Assembly: GCF_012927275.1 (NCBI RefSeq)
Contig: NZ_JABBGG010000014.1
Location: forward strand, 25,246-89,245
Reading direction: 5' to 3'
DNA length: 64,000 nucleotides
Source: Massilia polaris
GTDB lineage: Bacteria; Pseudomonadota; Gammaproteobacteria; Burkholderiales; Burkholderiaceae_D
The notes below the pieces were generated by a model. That model had not been told where the DNA came from, searched no databases, and saw only the letters and a program-made list of their open reading frames with translations. This document shows positions 45,035 to 55,220 of the stretch, one piece after another; positions within the stretch are counted from its first letter, which is position 1; each line of letters begins with the position of its first letter. The position numbers and the translations under genes are program-made.

Positions 45035-46182
45035 GCGCGCACCGTAGGCATCTGGTCCCAGATGCGCTGGTAGTAAGCGCGCACCATGTTCATGTAGCGT
45101 GGATCTTCCAGCAGGAAGGCGTCGTGGCCGTGCGGCGCGTCGATTTCGGCGTAGGTCACGCGCCGGCGGTTGCACAGCAGCGCCTCGACGATTTCGCGGC
45201 TGCGTTCGGGCGAGAAGCGCCAGTCGGTGGTGAACGAGGCCAGGAAGAATTCGGCACGCGTGCCGGCCAACGCCCTGGCAAGGTCGCCGTTGAAGTCGCG
45301 CGCCGGGTCGAAGTAGTCGAGCGCCTTGGTGATCAACAGGTAGGTGTTGGCGTCGAAGTATTCCGAAAACTTGTCGCCCTGATAGCGCAGGTAGGATTCG
45401 ATTTCGAAGTCGACGCCGAAGTCGAACTTGTATTCGTTATTTTCGGCCGCGTTGCGCAGCTTGCGGCCGAACTTCTCCGCCATGTCGTCGTTCGACAGGT
45501 AGGTGATGTGGCCGACCATGCGCGCGACCTTCAGGCCGTTTTTAGGCACCACGCCGTGCGCGTAAAAGTCGCCGCCGTGGTATTCCGGGTCGGTCAGGAT
45601 GGCCTGGCGGGCGACGTCGTTGAAGGCGATGTTCTGCGCCGACAGCTTCGGTGTCGAGGCGATCACCACGCAGTGGCGCAGCCGCTCCGGATACATCATG
45701 CTCCAGGCCAGCGCCTGCATGCCGCCCAGCGAACCGCCCATCACGGCGGCGAACTGTTCGATGCCCAGCGCATCGGCCAGGCGCGCCTGCGCTGCGACCC
45801 AGTCCTCCACCGTCACCAGCGGGAACGAGGCGCCATAGGGCTTGCCGGTGGCCGGGTTGTCGTGCATCGGGCCGGTCGAACCGAAGCAGGAGCCCAGGTT
45901 GTTGACGCCGATGACGAAGAAGCGGTCGGTGTCGACCGGCTTGCCGGGGCCGACCATGTTGTCCCACCAGCCGGTGCTTTTCGGCTGGTCGGCGTAAGTG
46001 CCGGCGACGTGGTGCGATGCGTTCAGCGCGTGGCAGACCAGCACCGCGTTCGAACGGTTCGCGTTGAGCGTGCCGTAGGTTTCATAGACGAGCGTGTAGC
46101 CGCCGATCTGCGCGCCGCTTTTCAGCGCCAGCGGTTCGGCGAAGTGCATCGAACTGGGCGAGACTGTTCCAATGGATTGCAT
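45031..46182 (-). CDS. metX: Homoserine O-acyltransferase
   Basis: 383 residues, alpha/beta-hydrolase fold. The nucleophile elbow is [10 protein letters not shown], the catalytic histidine region is [13 protein letters not shown] near the C-terminus, and [13 protein letters not shown] lies in the substrate pocket. MetX acylates homoserine, the first committed step to methionine; whether acetyl or succinyl is used cannot be decided from these motifs alone. Operon metX-metW, 19 bases downstream of ptsI. Confidence 0.94.
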   Translation of the reverse strand: MQSIGTVSPSSMHFAEPLALKSGAQIGGYTLVYETYGTLNANRSNAVLVCHALNASHHVAGTYADQPKSTGWWDNMVGPGKPVDTDRFFVIGVNNLGSCFGSTGPMHDNPATGKPYGASFPLVTVEDWVAAQARLADALGIEQFAAVMGGSLGGMQALAWSMMYPERLRHCVVIASTPKLSAQNIAFNDVARQAILTDPEYHGGDFYAHGVVPKNGLKVARMVGHITYLSNDDMAEKFGRKLRNAAENNEYKFDFGVDFEIESYLRYQGDKFSEYFDANTYLLITKALDYFDPARDFNGDLARALAGTRAEFFLASFTTDWRFSPERSREIVEALLCNRRRVTYAEIDAPHGHDAFLLEDPRYMNMVRAYYQRIWDQMPTVRA

Positions 46183-46201
46183 GTGACTTTACTGTGGTGT
46201 T

Positions 46202-47959
46202 TCAGAGTGCCTGCAACTGCTCGACCGCTTCGCTGATCGCGGACGGTTCGGTAGCGCGCAGGATTTTTCGGGTGTGCGCGGCCAGCAGCGCCATGTCGCA
46301 ATTGAGGATTTCCTGCTTGACCGACAGCAGCTGGGCCGGATGCATCGAGAACTCGCGCAGCCCCATCCCCAGCAGCAGCCGGGTAAGCTTGGTGTCGCCC
46401 GCCATCTCGCCGCACACGGCGACATCGATGCCGGCCTTGTGGCCTGCGGTGATGGTCATGGCGATCAGCTGCAGCACCGCCGGATGCAGCGGGTTGTACA
46501 GGTGCGCGACTTCGTAGTCGACGCGGTCGATCGCCAGCGTGTACTGGATCAGGTCATTGGTGCCGATCGACAGGAAGTTCATGCGCTTGACGAACATCGG
46601 CAGCGACAGCGCCGCCGCCGGGATCTCGATCATCGCGCCCACTTCGACCGCCGGGTCGTACTTGTGCCCTGCCTCGCGCAGCTGCGCCTTGGCCAGCTCG
46701 ATCATCGACAGCGACTGGTCGATTTCGAACGCATGCGCCAGCATCGGGATCAGGATGCGCACCTTGCCGAAGGCTGACGCGCGCAGGATCGCGCGCAGCT
46801 GGGTCAGGAACAGCTGCGGTTCGGCCAGGCAGTAGCGGATCGCGCGCAAGCCCAGCGCCGGGTTCAGTGCATTGTGTTCGGTCGGGTCGAGCGGCTTGTC
46901 GGCGCCGATGTCGAGCGTGCGGATGGTCACCGGGCGGCCCTTCATTGCCACCACGGCCTTGCGGTACTGCTCGAACTGTTCGTCCTCGCCGGGGATCTTG
47001 TGCGGATGGCCGGCGCGGCCCATGAACAGGAACTCGGAGCGGAACAGGCCGACGCCTTCGGCGCCGGAGTCCAGCGCGCCCGGGCAGTCGTCCGGCAGCT
47101 CGATATTGGCCAGCAGCGCCACCTGCACGCCGTCGCGCGTGATGGCGGGCGTCTTCTTCAGCTTGTGCAGCTTCTTGCGGGCGCGTAGCTGGGCGGACTG
47201 GCGGTCGCGGTACTGGTCGAGCACCAGCGCACTCGGGTTGGCGATCACCACGCCGGCGTCGCCGTCGATGATGACCCAGTCGTCCTGCTCGATCAGCTGC
47301 GACGCCTGCGACATGCCGACTGCGGCCGGGATGTCGAGGCTGCGCGCGACGATCGCGGTGTGCGAGTTCTGGCCGCCGACGTCGGTGACGAAGCCGATGA
47401 ACGAGCGGTCGCGGAACTGCAGCATGTCGGCCGGCGAGATGTCGTGCGCGACGACGATCATCTGCGGCTGGTATTCGTCGGCGCCGGCCGCCGCGCGGGG
47501 CGGCATCAGCTGCGCGGTCCCCATCAGCACCTTCAGCACGCGCTCGGCGACCTGCTGGATGTCGGCCTTGCGCTCGCGCAGGTAGAGGTCTTCGATTTCA
47601 TCGAACTGCGCCGACAGCTCGTCGATCTGCGTCACCAACGCCCATTCGGCGTTGTAGTGGCGCGTGCGGATGATGTCGAGCGGCGCTTCGGAGATCATCG
47701 GGTCCGACAGGATCAGCGCATGGACGTCGATGAACGCGCCCAGTTCGGTCGGCGCATCCTTCGGCAGGTCGGTCCACAGCGCCTGCAGGCCGCGGTGCAC
47801 TTCGGTGATCGCATCCTGCAGCCGGCGCACTTCGGCTTCCAGCTGTTCTTCGGGGACGAGGTAGTGCTTGACGTCGAGCGCGGCGGGCGTGAGCAAGTGC
47901 GCGCGGCCGATCGATATGCCGCGCGAGACCGGTATGCCATGCAGCGTAAACGATGCCAT
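46202..47959 (-). CDS. ptsI: PTS enzyme I (phosphoenolpyruvate-protein phosphotransferase)
   Basis: 585 residues from ATG 47959 (MASFTLHGIPVSRGISIGRA). The phosphohistidine lies in VGGQNSHTAIVARSLDIPA, about His200. The PEP-binding C-terminal barrel contains LDIGADKPLD, RAIRYCLAEPQLF and FSIGTNDLIQY, and CGEMAGDTKLT near the end. It moves phosphate from PEP to HPr. No sugar EIIB/EIIC gene is in the neighbourhood, pointing to a regulatory phosphorelay. Confidence 0.96.
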   Translation of the reverse strand: MASFTLHGIPVSRGISIGRAHLLTPAALDVKHYLVPEEQLEAEVRRLQDAITEVHRGLQALWTDLPKDAPTELGAFIDVHALILSDPMISEAPLDIIRTRHYNAEWALVTQIDELSAQFDEIEDLYLRERKADIQQVAERVLKVLMGTAQLMPPRAAAGADEYQPQMIVVAHDISPADMLQFRDRSFIGFVTDVGGQNSHTAIVARSLDIPAAVGMSQASQLIEQDDWVIIDGDAGVVIANPSALVLDQYRDRQSAQLRARKKLHKLKKTPAITRDGVQVALLANIELPDDCPGALDSGAEGVGLFRSEFLFMGRAGHPHKIPGEDEQFEQYRKAVVAMKGRPVTIRTLDIGADKPLDPTEHNALNPALGLRAIRYCLAEPQLFLTQLRAILRASAFGKVRILIPMLAHAFEIDQSLSMIELAKAQLREAGHKYDPAVEVGAMIEIPAAALSLPMFVKRMNFLSIGTNDLIQYTLAIDRVDYEVAHLYNPLHPAVLQLIAMTITAGHKAGIDVAVCGEMAGDTKLTRLLLGMGLREFSMHPAQLLSVKQEILNCDMALLAAHTRKILRATEPSAISEAVEQLQAL

Positions 47960-48000
47960 CGGCGGTCCAGTGTGGAAGCGGGACGAAGCGCGCTCGCGCA

Positions 48001-48270
48001 TTACTCGCCTTCGCCGAACTTGTCGTTGATCAGGGCCGTGAGGGCCGCGACGCATTCATTTTCGTCGGCGCCGTCGGCTTCCAGGGTGACCTTGGCGCCC
48101 ATGCCGGCGGCCAGCATCATCACGCCCATGATCGACTTGGCGTTGACCCGGCGCGCGTTACGCGTCAGCCAGACATCGCTTTGGAACTTTGCTGCCAGTT
48201 GTGTGAGTTTCGCCGATGCCCGTGCGTGCAAGCCCAGCTTGTTGATAATTTCTAGTTCCTGTTGAATCAT
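48001..48270 (-). CDS. ptsH: Phosphocarrier protein HPr
   Basis: 89 residues. His15 in NKLGLHARASAKL is the EI phosphorylation site and Ser46 in NAKSIMGVMML is the regulatory site of HPr kinase. ATG 48270 is favoured over an ATG five codons upstream because it gives the standard MIQQELEIINK start, with GAGACGAGAAA as ribosome site. It is 41 bases before ptsI. Confidence 0.96.
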   Translation of the reverse strand: MIQQELEIINKLGLHARASAKLTQLAAKFQSDVWLTRNARRVNAKSIMGVMMLAAGMGAKVTLEADGADENECVAALTALINDKFGEGE

Positions 48271-48335
48271 TTTTTCTCGTCTCAATCACACAGAACTGCG
48301 CCATTTGTACGGCCGCGCAGCGCGCAGCCGCTTCC

Positions 48336-48743
48336 TTATCCCGGTCCTACGCGGATCCGGTTGTCCACTCGTACCGCCCCGCTCTGCGCACCGGCCAGCG
48401 CCATCTCGACGACCACGTCGAGCGTGTCGCGGCGATAGGTGATCGCGCGCAGCAGCATCGGCAGGCTGATGCCGGCGATGACTTCGACGCAGCCTTCCGC
48501 CGCCAGAGAATTGCAGCAGTTGGACGGCGTGCCGCCCTTGATGTCGGTGATGACCAGGACGCCGCTGCCGTCGTTGAGGCGGGCGATGGCCTGCTTGGCC
48601 AGCTCATTGACCTGGTTGATGTCCTGGTCGGCGGCGACGTCGATCGCTTCAAAACACTCGGTCGGGCCGCGGAACACGTGTTCGACGGCCGTAATGAATG
48701 CCTGGCCCAGCGGGGCGTGGGTCAACAACAGTATGCCTACCAT
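48336..48743 (-). CDS. PTS EIIA component, mannose/fructose (ManX) type
   Basis: 135 residues starting MVGILLLTHAPLGQAF; His9 is the expected phosphorylation site. DIKGGTPSNCCNSL and ISLPMLLRAITYR are EIIA-Man hallmarks. It is a stand-alone EIIA with no B, C or D domains nearby, so it probably acts as a regulator. Its start is one base from the gshB stop, implying co-translation with glutathione synthetase. Confidence 0.93.
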   Translation of the reverse strand: MVGILLLTHAPLGQAFITAVEHVFRGPTECFEAIDVAADQDINQVNELAKQAIARLNDGSGVLVITDIKGGTPSNCCNSLAAEGCVEVIAGISLPMLLRAITYRRDTLDVVVEMALAGAQSGAVRVDNRIRVGPG

Positions 48744-48744
48744 T

Positions 48745-49689
48745 TTATTTACCTGCCACTTGCTCGACCGCGTCGATGAACATCGCGGCCACGTCGAAAC
48801 CGGCCTGCTCCGTGATCTCCTGGAAGCAGGTCGGGCTGGTGACATTCACCTCGGTCAGGAAATCGCCGATTACGTCTAATCCTACCAGCAACAGGCCGCG
48901 CGCCGCCAGTGTCGGGCCGAGAGCCTCTGCGATCTCGCGGTCGCGCCGGGTCAGCGGCTGCGCCACGCCGATGCCGCCGGCGGCCAGGTTGCCGCGCACT
49001 TCGCCGGCCTGCGGGATGCGCGCCAGCGAAAACGGCACCGGCTTGCCGCCGATGACGAGGATGCGCTTGTCGCCCTTGACGATCTCGGGGATGTAGCGCT
49101 GGGCCATGATCGTGACCCGTCCGAGGTCGGTCAGCGACTCGATCACCGAGCCGAGGTTCATGCCGTCGCTGCGGATGCGGAAGATGCCGGCGCCGCCCAT
49201 GCCGTCGAGCGGCTTGAAGATCACGTCGCCGTGTTCGGCGTGGAAGTCGCGCAGGCGCGTTGAATCCGACGTGACCAGGGTTGGCGAGGTGTATTCGCTG
49301 AACTGGGTGATCGACAGCTTCTCGTTGTGGTCGCGCACCGCCTGGGCCTTGTTGACGACGCAGGCGCCCTGCTTTTCCGCCAGGTCGAGCAGGTAGGTGC
49401 AGTACACGTACTCCATGTCGAAGGGCGGGTCCTTGCGCAGGATGACAGCGTCGAATTCGGACAGGCGCGCGTTGGCCTTTGGCGTGGCGCGGAACCAGTC
49501 GTCGCCGTCGCCGGTGAGGGTAATTTCGGAAATTTGCGCGCTGACGATGCCGCCTTCCAGCGCCATGTCGCTTTGCTCGAATGCGTAGATCGCGTGGCCG
49601 CGCCGTGCCGCCTCGCGCATCATGGCGAAGGTCGAGTCCTTGTAGATCTTGAAGCCGGACAGCGGGTCGGCGAGGAAAGCGAGTTTCAT
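48745..49689 (-). CDS. gshB: Glutathione synthetase
   Basis: 314 residues, ATP-grasp. MKLAFLADPLSGFKIYKDST is the N-terminus; VILRKDPPFDMEYVYCTYLL, the glycine-rich loop FKPLDGMGGAGIFRI and the end VGLDVIGDFLTEVNVTSPT match GshB. It joins glycine to gamma-glutamylcysteine. An alternative ATG four codons upstream is possible. It follows gshA by 68 bases. Confidence 0.96.
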   Translation of the reverse strand: MKLAFLADPLSGFKIYKDSTFAMMREAARRGHAIYAFEQSDMALEGGIVSAQISEITLTGDGDDWFRATPKANARLSEFDAVILRKDPPFDMEYVYCTYLLDLAEKQGACVVNKAQAVRDHNEKLSITQFSEYTSPTLVTSDSTRLRDFHAEHGDVIFKPLDGMGGAGIFRIRSDGMNLGSVIESLTDLGRVTIMAQRYIPEIVKGDKRILVIGGKPVPFSLARIPQAGEVRGNLAAGGIGVAQPLTRRDREIAEALGPTLAARGLLLVGLDVIGDFLTEVNVTSPTCFQEITEQAGFDVAAMFIDAVEQVAGK

Positions 49690-49757
49690 GGGCGGTTCCA
49701 TTGCGGGTAATACCCTGATTTTAGCCGGAAACGCCGAGTGGGGTTGAAGGGGCGCCG

Positions 49758-51059
49758 CTAATAGACTTCTGGATTCGGATCGGTGCGTTCCATCTCCAGC
49801 GACGCGGCCAGCAATCCCAGCCTCGCCACCACACCATACACATAGAAGCGGTTCGGCGCCGCCGTGCCCGGCTTGGCCTTCAGGTCCGGCACCGCGTGCT
49901 GCTGCGCGAACGCCAGCGGCACGTATTGCGAGCCCGGCGCATTCAGGTTCTGGTCGATGCCGCGCTCGGCGTGCACGCGGTAGAAGCCGCCCACGACATA
50001 GCGGTCGATCATGTACACCACCGGCTCGGCGACCGCGTCGTTGATGCTTTCGAAGGTAGGCACGCCTTCCTGGATGATGACGTCGGTGACCGCCACGCCG
50101 TCCTTGATGACGGACATCTTGTTGCGCTGCTTGCGGTTCAGGTCCTTGACGTCGCTGGCGTCGCGCACCGTCATGATGCCCATGCCGTAGGTGCCGGCGT
50201 CCGGCTTGACGATGACGAACGGCTTCTGGTCCTTGATGCCGTATTCCTTGTACTTCTTCTTGATCTTGGCCAGCAGCATGGTGACGTTGTCGGCCAGGCA
50301 CTCGGAACCGATGTCTTCCTGGAAGTTGATCTCGCCGCATTTGGCGTGGAAGGGGTTGACCATCCACGGGTCGACGTCGATCAGCTTGCCGAACTTCTTG
50401 GCCACTTCGTCGTAGGCGGCAAAGTGGTTGCTCTTGCGCCGCACCGCCCAGCCGGCGTGAACCGGCGGCAGCAGCGACTGCTCGTGGAGGTTTTCGAGGA
50501 TCGAAGGAATGCCGGCCGACAGGTCGTTATTCAGCAGGATGGTGCACGGGTCGAAATCTTTCAGCCCGAGGCGGCGGCCATTGGCCGAGCGCACCATCGG
50601 CTCGATGACCAGCATGTTGCCGTCAGGCAGCGCCAGCGGCGTCGGTTCGGTGATATCGGGCGACAGCGAGCCGAGCCGCACGTGCAGGCCGGTCTGGCGG
50701 AAGATCTGCATCAGGCGCGCGATGTTTTGCAGGTAGTACGGATTGCGGGTATGGCTCTCGGGAACCAGCAGCAGGTTGCGCGCGTCCGGACAATACTTGT
50801 CGATCGCTGCCATGGCCGCCTGCACCGCCAGCGGCAGCATTTCGGTGGCCAGGTTGTTGAAGCCGCCCGGGAACAGGTTGGTGTCGACGGGAGCCAGCTT
50901 GTAGCCGGCGTTGCGCAGGTCGACTGAGCAGTAGAACGGCGGGGTGTGCTCCTGCCACTCGAGGCGGAACCAGCGCTCGATCGCCGGCGTCGCCTCCAGG
51001 ATTTTTTTCTCGAGATCGAGCAGGGGGCCGGTCAGGGCTGTGGCAAGGTGCGGAACCAT
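49758..51059 (-). CDS. gshA: Glutamate--cysteine ligase, ferrooxidans/beta-proteobacterial type
   Basis: 433 residues making gamma-glutamylcysteine. It is not the E. coli-type enzyme. SVDLRNAGYKLAPVDTNLFP, LVPESHTRNPYYLQNI and PFVIVKPDAGTYGMGIMTV correspond to the GshA family first named from Acidithiobacillus (TIGR02049 type). First gene of gshA-gshB-EIIA-ptsH-ptsI. Upstream 51060-51152 is AT-rich and precedes the amt terminator. Confidence 0.92.
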   Translation of the reverse strand: MVPHLATALTGPLLDLEKKILEATPAIERWFRLEWQEHTPPFYCSVDLRNAGYKLAPVDTNLFPGGFNNLATEMLPLAVQAAMAAIDKYCPDARNLLLVPESHTRNPYYLQNIARLMQIFRQTGLHVRLGSLSPDITEPTPLALPDGNMLVIEPMVRSANGRRLGLKDFDPCTILLNNDLSAGIPSILENLHEQSLLPPVHAGWAVRRKSNHFAAYDEVAKKFGKLIDVDPWMVNPFHAKCGEINFQEDIGSECLADNVTMLLAKIKKKYKEYGIKDQKPFVIVKPDAGTYGMGIMTVRDASDVKDLNRKQRNKMSVIKDGVAVTDVIIQEGVPTFESINDAVAEPVVYMIDRYVVGGFYRVHAERGIDQNLNAPGSQYVPLAFAQQHAVPDLKAKPGTAAPNRFYVYGVVARLGLLAASLEMERTDPNPEVY

Positions 51060-51152
51060 GGATAAGACGTCCTTCAGGCTTTTTTAATAATTTTGAGAAT
51101 CGTAAATAGGGATGATTTAGCCATTTTAAAGGTGTTTGGCCCGCTGGAACGC

Positions 51153-51202
51153 AAAAAGGCGCCCCGTGGGGCGCCTGGAACCATCCTGCCGGGGCAGGAT
51201 GG
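51153..51202 (-). terminator. Tandem hairpin terminator of the porin-glnK-amt operon
   Basis: Just downstream of amt (stop 51217) the minus strand meets two perfect hairpins: CCATCCTGCC/GGCAGGATGG at 51181-51202, and AGGCGCCCC/GGGGCGCCT at 51157-51176. The second is followed by TTTTT (A run at 51153-51157 on the plus strand), the classic intrinsic-terminator layout. Confidence 0.88.
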
Positions 51203-51216
51203 GATTTTAGGCCAGG

Positions 51217-52749
51217 TCAGGAATGGTACGCCGATTCGCCGTGGCTGGTAATGTCCAGGCCTTCGCGCTCTTCTTCTTCCGGAACGCGCAACCCGATGAC
51301 CATGTCGACCAGCTTGTAGGCGATCACGGAAACCACCGCCGACCAGACGATCGTCGTGCCCACCGCCCACAACTGGGTGACCAGCTGGCCGCCGATCGAA
51401 TAGTCCGGCGACGCCTTGTTGGCCACGTAGTCGAAGATGCCCTGTCCGCCCAGCGACGGCGCAGCGAACACGGCCGTCAGCAGCGCGCCGAGGATGCCGC
51501 CGATACCGTGCACGCCGAACACGTCGAGCGAGTCGTCGGCGCCGATCATGCGCTTCAGTCCGTTCACGCCCCACAGGCAGATGACGCCGGCCAGCAGGCC
51601 GATGACCAGCCCGCCCATCGGTCCGACGAAGCCGCAGGCCGGGGTGATCGCCACCAGGCCGGAAACCGCGCCCGAAGCGGCGCCCAGCATCGATGGCTTG
51701 CCCTTGAAGATCCACTCGCCCAGCACCCATGCCACGGTCGCCGCGGCGGTCGCCAGCAAGGTGTTGATGAAGGCCAGCGCTGCGATGTCGCCCGCTTCCA
51801 GCGCCGAGCCGGCATTGAAGCCGAACCAGCCGGCCCACAGCAGCGAGGCGCCGACCATCGTCATGGTCAGCGAGTGCGGCGCCATGGCTTCGCGGCCGTA
51901 GCCGATGCGCTTGCCGATCATGATGGCGCCGACCAGGCCGGCGACTGCGGCGTTGATGTGCACCACGGTGCCGCCGGCGAAGTCGAGCGCGCCCTTCTGG
52001 AACAGCCAGCCAGCCTTGGCGCCTTCGGATGCGGCGGTGGCGGCATCGGTGATCGCGTCAGGACCGGTCCAGAACCAGACCATGTGGGCGATCGGCAGGT
52101 AGCTGAAGGTGAACCACAGCACGATGAATGCCAGTACCGCGGCGAACTTGGCGCGCTCGGCGAAGGCGCCGACGATCAGGCCGCAGGTGATCGCCGCGAA
52201 GGTGCCCTGGAAGGCCACGAACACAAACTCGGGAATGACGACGCCCTTGCTCCAGGTGGCGGCATAGGCGAACGCGCCTTTTGCAGGGTCCCAGATGCCG
52301 GTGAGCAGTGCGCGGTCGAAGCTGCCGATGAACGCGTTGCCCGCGGTGAACGCCAGCGAATAGCCGTACACGCACCAAAGCAGGATGATGACGGAGAAGA
52401 TCATGAAGACCTGCATCAGCACCGACAGCATGTTTTTAGCGCGCACCAGGCCGCCGTAGAACAGGGCCAGGCCGGGAATCGCCATGACGATCACGAGGAT
52501 GGTCGCGATGAACATCCAGGCGGTGTCGCCTTTGTGCGGAACCGGCGCCGGCGCAGCCTCGGCCGCAGGTGCGGCGGCGTCGGGGGCGGCGGCTGGTGCC
52601 GCTTCGACGAGGGCCGGCGCGGCAGCGGCCGGAGCCGCCGCCGTGGCGGTTTCAGGCGCCTGGGCATCCTGCGCCATGGCAGGCAGCGCACCGGCGAAGG
52701 CGAACAGTACCGCAGCGCCAGCCAGCCACGTTGTTATAGTTTTTTTCAT
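51217..52749 (-). CDS. amt: Ammonium transporter
   Basis: 510 residues. A signal peptide (MKKTITTWLAGAAVLFAFAG, cleavage near AMA-Q) is followed by a long Ala/Pro/Glu-rich periplasmic segment to about 75 and then eleven transmembrane helices. Amt signatures are DTAWMFIATILVIVMAIPGL, LALFYGGLVRAKN, FVFVAFQGTFAAITCGLI and the pore-histidine region DVFGVHGIGGILGALL. It conducts ammonium and is gated by the GlnK protein encoded 12 bases upstream. Confidence 0.96.
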   Translation of the reverse strand: MKKTITTWLAGAAVLFAFAGALPAMAQDAQAPETATAAAPAAAAPALVEAAPAAAPDAAAPAAEAAPAPVPHKGDTAWMFIATILVIVMAIPGLALFYGGLVRAKNMLSVLMQVFMIFSVIILLWCVYGYSLAFTAGNAFIGSFDRALLTGIWDPAKGAFAYAATWSKGVVIPEFVFVAFQGTFAAITCGLIVGAFAERAKFAAVLAFIVLWFTFSYLPIAHMVWFWTGPDAITDAATAASEGAKAGWLFQKGALDFAGGTVVHINAAVAGLVGAIMIGKRIGYGREAMAPHSLTMTMVGASLLWAGWFGFNAGSALEAGDIAALAFINTLLATAAATVAWVLGEWIFKGKPSMLGAASGAVSGLVAITPACGFVGPMGGLVIGLLAGVICLWGVNGLKRMIGADDSLDVFGVHGIGGILGALLTAVFAAPSLGGQGIFDYVANKASPDYSIGGQLVTQLWAVGTTIVWSAVVSVIAYKLVDMVIGLRVPEEEEREGLDITSHGESAYHS

Positions 52750-52761
52750 TAGGTGTTCCCC

Positions 52762-53857
<1,096 letters not shown>

Positions 53858-53934
53858 GGGCGATTCCCTTGGATTTGAACGTATGGTGCGGTTGCGGATT
53901 ACAATCTCGTATGACCGGCGGTCATATAAGCCTT

Positions 53935-53950
53935 AGCAGGACTCATGCCA
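53935..53950 (-). promoter_or_regulatory. Sigma-54 promoter of the porin-glnK-amt operon
   Basis: The minus strand reads TGGCATGAGTCCTGCT, against the consensus TGGCACG-N4-TTGC(A/T). The invariant GG and GC are present with exactly 10 bases between them. The predicted start is near 53924, giving a leader of about 67 bases before the porin ATG. Confidence 0.75.
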
Positions 53951-54065
53951 GCCCGTTTTTCACCGGGCGCGGGCTTGTTTTTCCTGCGTTTCGGACCTAT
54001 TTGGAATTTATTAACAGCTGTGTACCCGGCAACGCCCGCCGCACCGCACCATATTAAGACCCGCG

Positions 54066-54082
54066 CGCACCCGAATGGTGCG
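54066..54082. promoter_or_regulatory. NtrC-type enhancer site
   Basis: GCACC-CGAAT-GGTGC (54067-54081) is an inverted repeat identical to the NtrC consensus core GCACC-N4-TGGTGC. It lies about 150 bases upstream of the predicted sigma-54 start, a normal enhancer distance. It also lies just before ubiK, but ubiK has no sigma-54 promoter. Confidence 0.65.
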
Positions 54083-54104
54083 TCGCCTCAGACCAGGACA
54101 TCAG

Positions 54105-54350
54105 ATGGACATGAATAGTTTCTTCACCGACTTGCAAGGCAAGATCAACCAGGCGATCGAAAGCTCGCCCGCCAAGGACATCGAGAAGAATGTGAAGGCG
54201 ATGATGACCCAGGGTTTCTCCAAGCTCGACCTGGTCACCCGCGAGGAATTCGACATCCAGAGCCAGGTGCTGGCCAAAACACGCGCCAAGCTCGATGCGC
54301 TGGAAAAGCGCATCGCTGAACTGGAAGCGGGCAGCGACGTCAAACCGTAG
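54105..54350 (+). CDS. ubiK: Ubiquinone biosynthesis accessory factor UbiK (BMFP family)
   Basis: 81 residues from ATG 54105; an ATG two codons later is possible. MDMNSFFTDLQGKINQAIES, then a coiled-coil C-terminus LTREEFDIQ-like (VTREEFDIQSQVLAKTRAKL, DALEKRIAELE). This matches the YqiC/BMFP family, which trimerises and supports aerobic ubiquinone synthesis with UbiJ. AGGA at 54093 is the ribosome site. The following 169 bases (54351-54519) hold nothing I can assign. Confidence 0.9.
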   Translation: MDMNSFFTDLQGKINQAIESSPAKDIEKNVKAMMTQGFSKLDLVTREEFDIQSQVLAKTRAKLDALEKRIAELEAGSDVKP

Positions 54351-54519
54351 TTGTTGTATCCGCGGCGCGCGCGTGTGGCCGCTGATCGAAGCGACCTTCG
54401 GCGGCCAGGCTATGATCGGCGAAGGCTCGACCATTACATGGTGCAGCCGGTGGTTCGGCTGGCGGGGCGTGAGTCAATGACTCTCGCCGCGAAACGAGGC
54501 GCGCTCGTCATGAGCTTCC

Positions 54520-54720
54520 TTACACGAATCTGTTGAACAGAAAACGCTGAATCAATCCGACCCGCTGGACGCGCATTTCGACACCGCCCATGTGGCTCTT
54601 CACGCCGACAACTTCGGAAGGAGGCGCGTTGACAGCGTCGCGGACACTGGCTTCCGCCATCGCGACAAGCTGATCGAAATTCTCGTTCGCCCGTAGCTTG
54701 ATTGTTAGAACATCATCCAT
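54520..54720 (-). CDS. Small hypothetical protein, possibly the end of the frameshifted GAF gene
   Basis: 66 residues from ATG 54720 (MDDVLTIKLRANENFDQLVA), preceded by AGGAGGGGGG, an excellent ribosome site. It ends VGLIQRFLFNRFV. I recognise no family. The frame is also open upstream and runs continuously into the GAF-like segment of the neighbouring pseudogene, so it could be its C-terminal part. The Shine-Dalgarno favours an independent cistron. Confidence 0.45.
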   Translation of the reverse strand: MDDVLTIKLRANENFDQLVAMAEASVRDAVNAPPSEVVGVKSHMGGVEMRVQRVGLIQRFLFNRFV

Positions 54721-55189
54721 TTCCCCCCTCCTGTGAAAAGTATAGCACCCTACGGGAGCTGGCTGTTCTACCAGGTTGCCCAGATTTTGGACCATGGGCA
54801 TCGACAGCGGCGACAGGAATTCGAATTTTTCAGCGGCGCGGGAGTCTGGAAGACTGCGGTGAATGTTGACGACCCCGACTGGCTTGGGCTTGGGTGCAGG
54901 AGCGTTCACCTGGGATGGCGTGACGACAGGAGGGTAAGTGCATAGCGGGATGCACGTTCGCGATGAACCTGGGACTTCCCGCTCCAACAAAAAGCATGAC
55001 GTTGCAGCCATAGTTCGCGTTGCTCGCATCGGTGTCGTACTCCTCGACGACGCTACAGATACACTCCAGCTGGAACCGGATTGCCCGGTCGAGTTCGGTC
55101 AGTTGCAGGGCCTGCGGAAGTTGCCAAATGAAATTTGTACTGGCTAACGAGATTCTTTGGTATGTCAGCAGGAAGCTTCGATTTGGCAT
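54721..55189 (-). pseudogene. GAF-like domain gene interrupted by a +1 frameshift
   Basis: From ATG 55189 the minus strand encodes MPNRSFLLTYQRISLASTNF, then LDRAIRFQLECICSVVEEYD and NANYGCNVMLFVGAGSP, and after about 54940 turns into an Arg/Ser-rich out-of-frame tail ending at 54830. The frame one base on is open across that area and continues sensibly with VVNIHRSLPDSRAAEKFEFL then SPLSMPMVQNLGNLVE. That part looks like the closing strand and helix of a GAF domain, and the first part like its opening helix and strand. One +1 shift around 54930-54960 would restore a single domain. Sequencing error, decay or programmed shifting cannot be told apart here. Codon use is AT-richer than the neighbours. 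Confidence 0.55.
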
Positions 55190-55220
55190 CGTGAGCAGCT
55201 CACGCAAAGTCGCTTTGAAC

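Noticed and set aside
54351..54519. Plus-strand open frames after ubiK (such as one ending GEGSTITWCSRWFGWRGVSQ)
   Set aside because: They are continuations of other frames of ubiK without a ribosome site, coding bias or recognisable motif.
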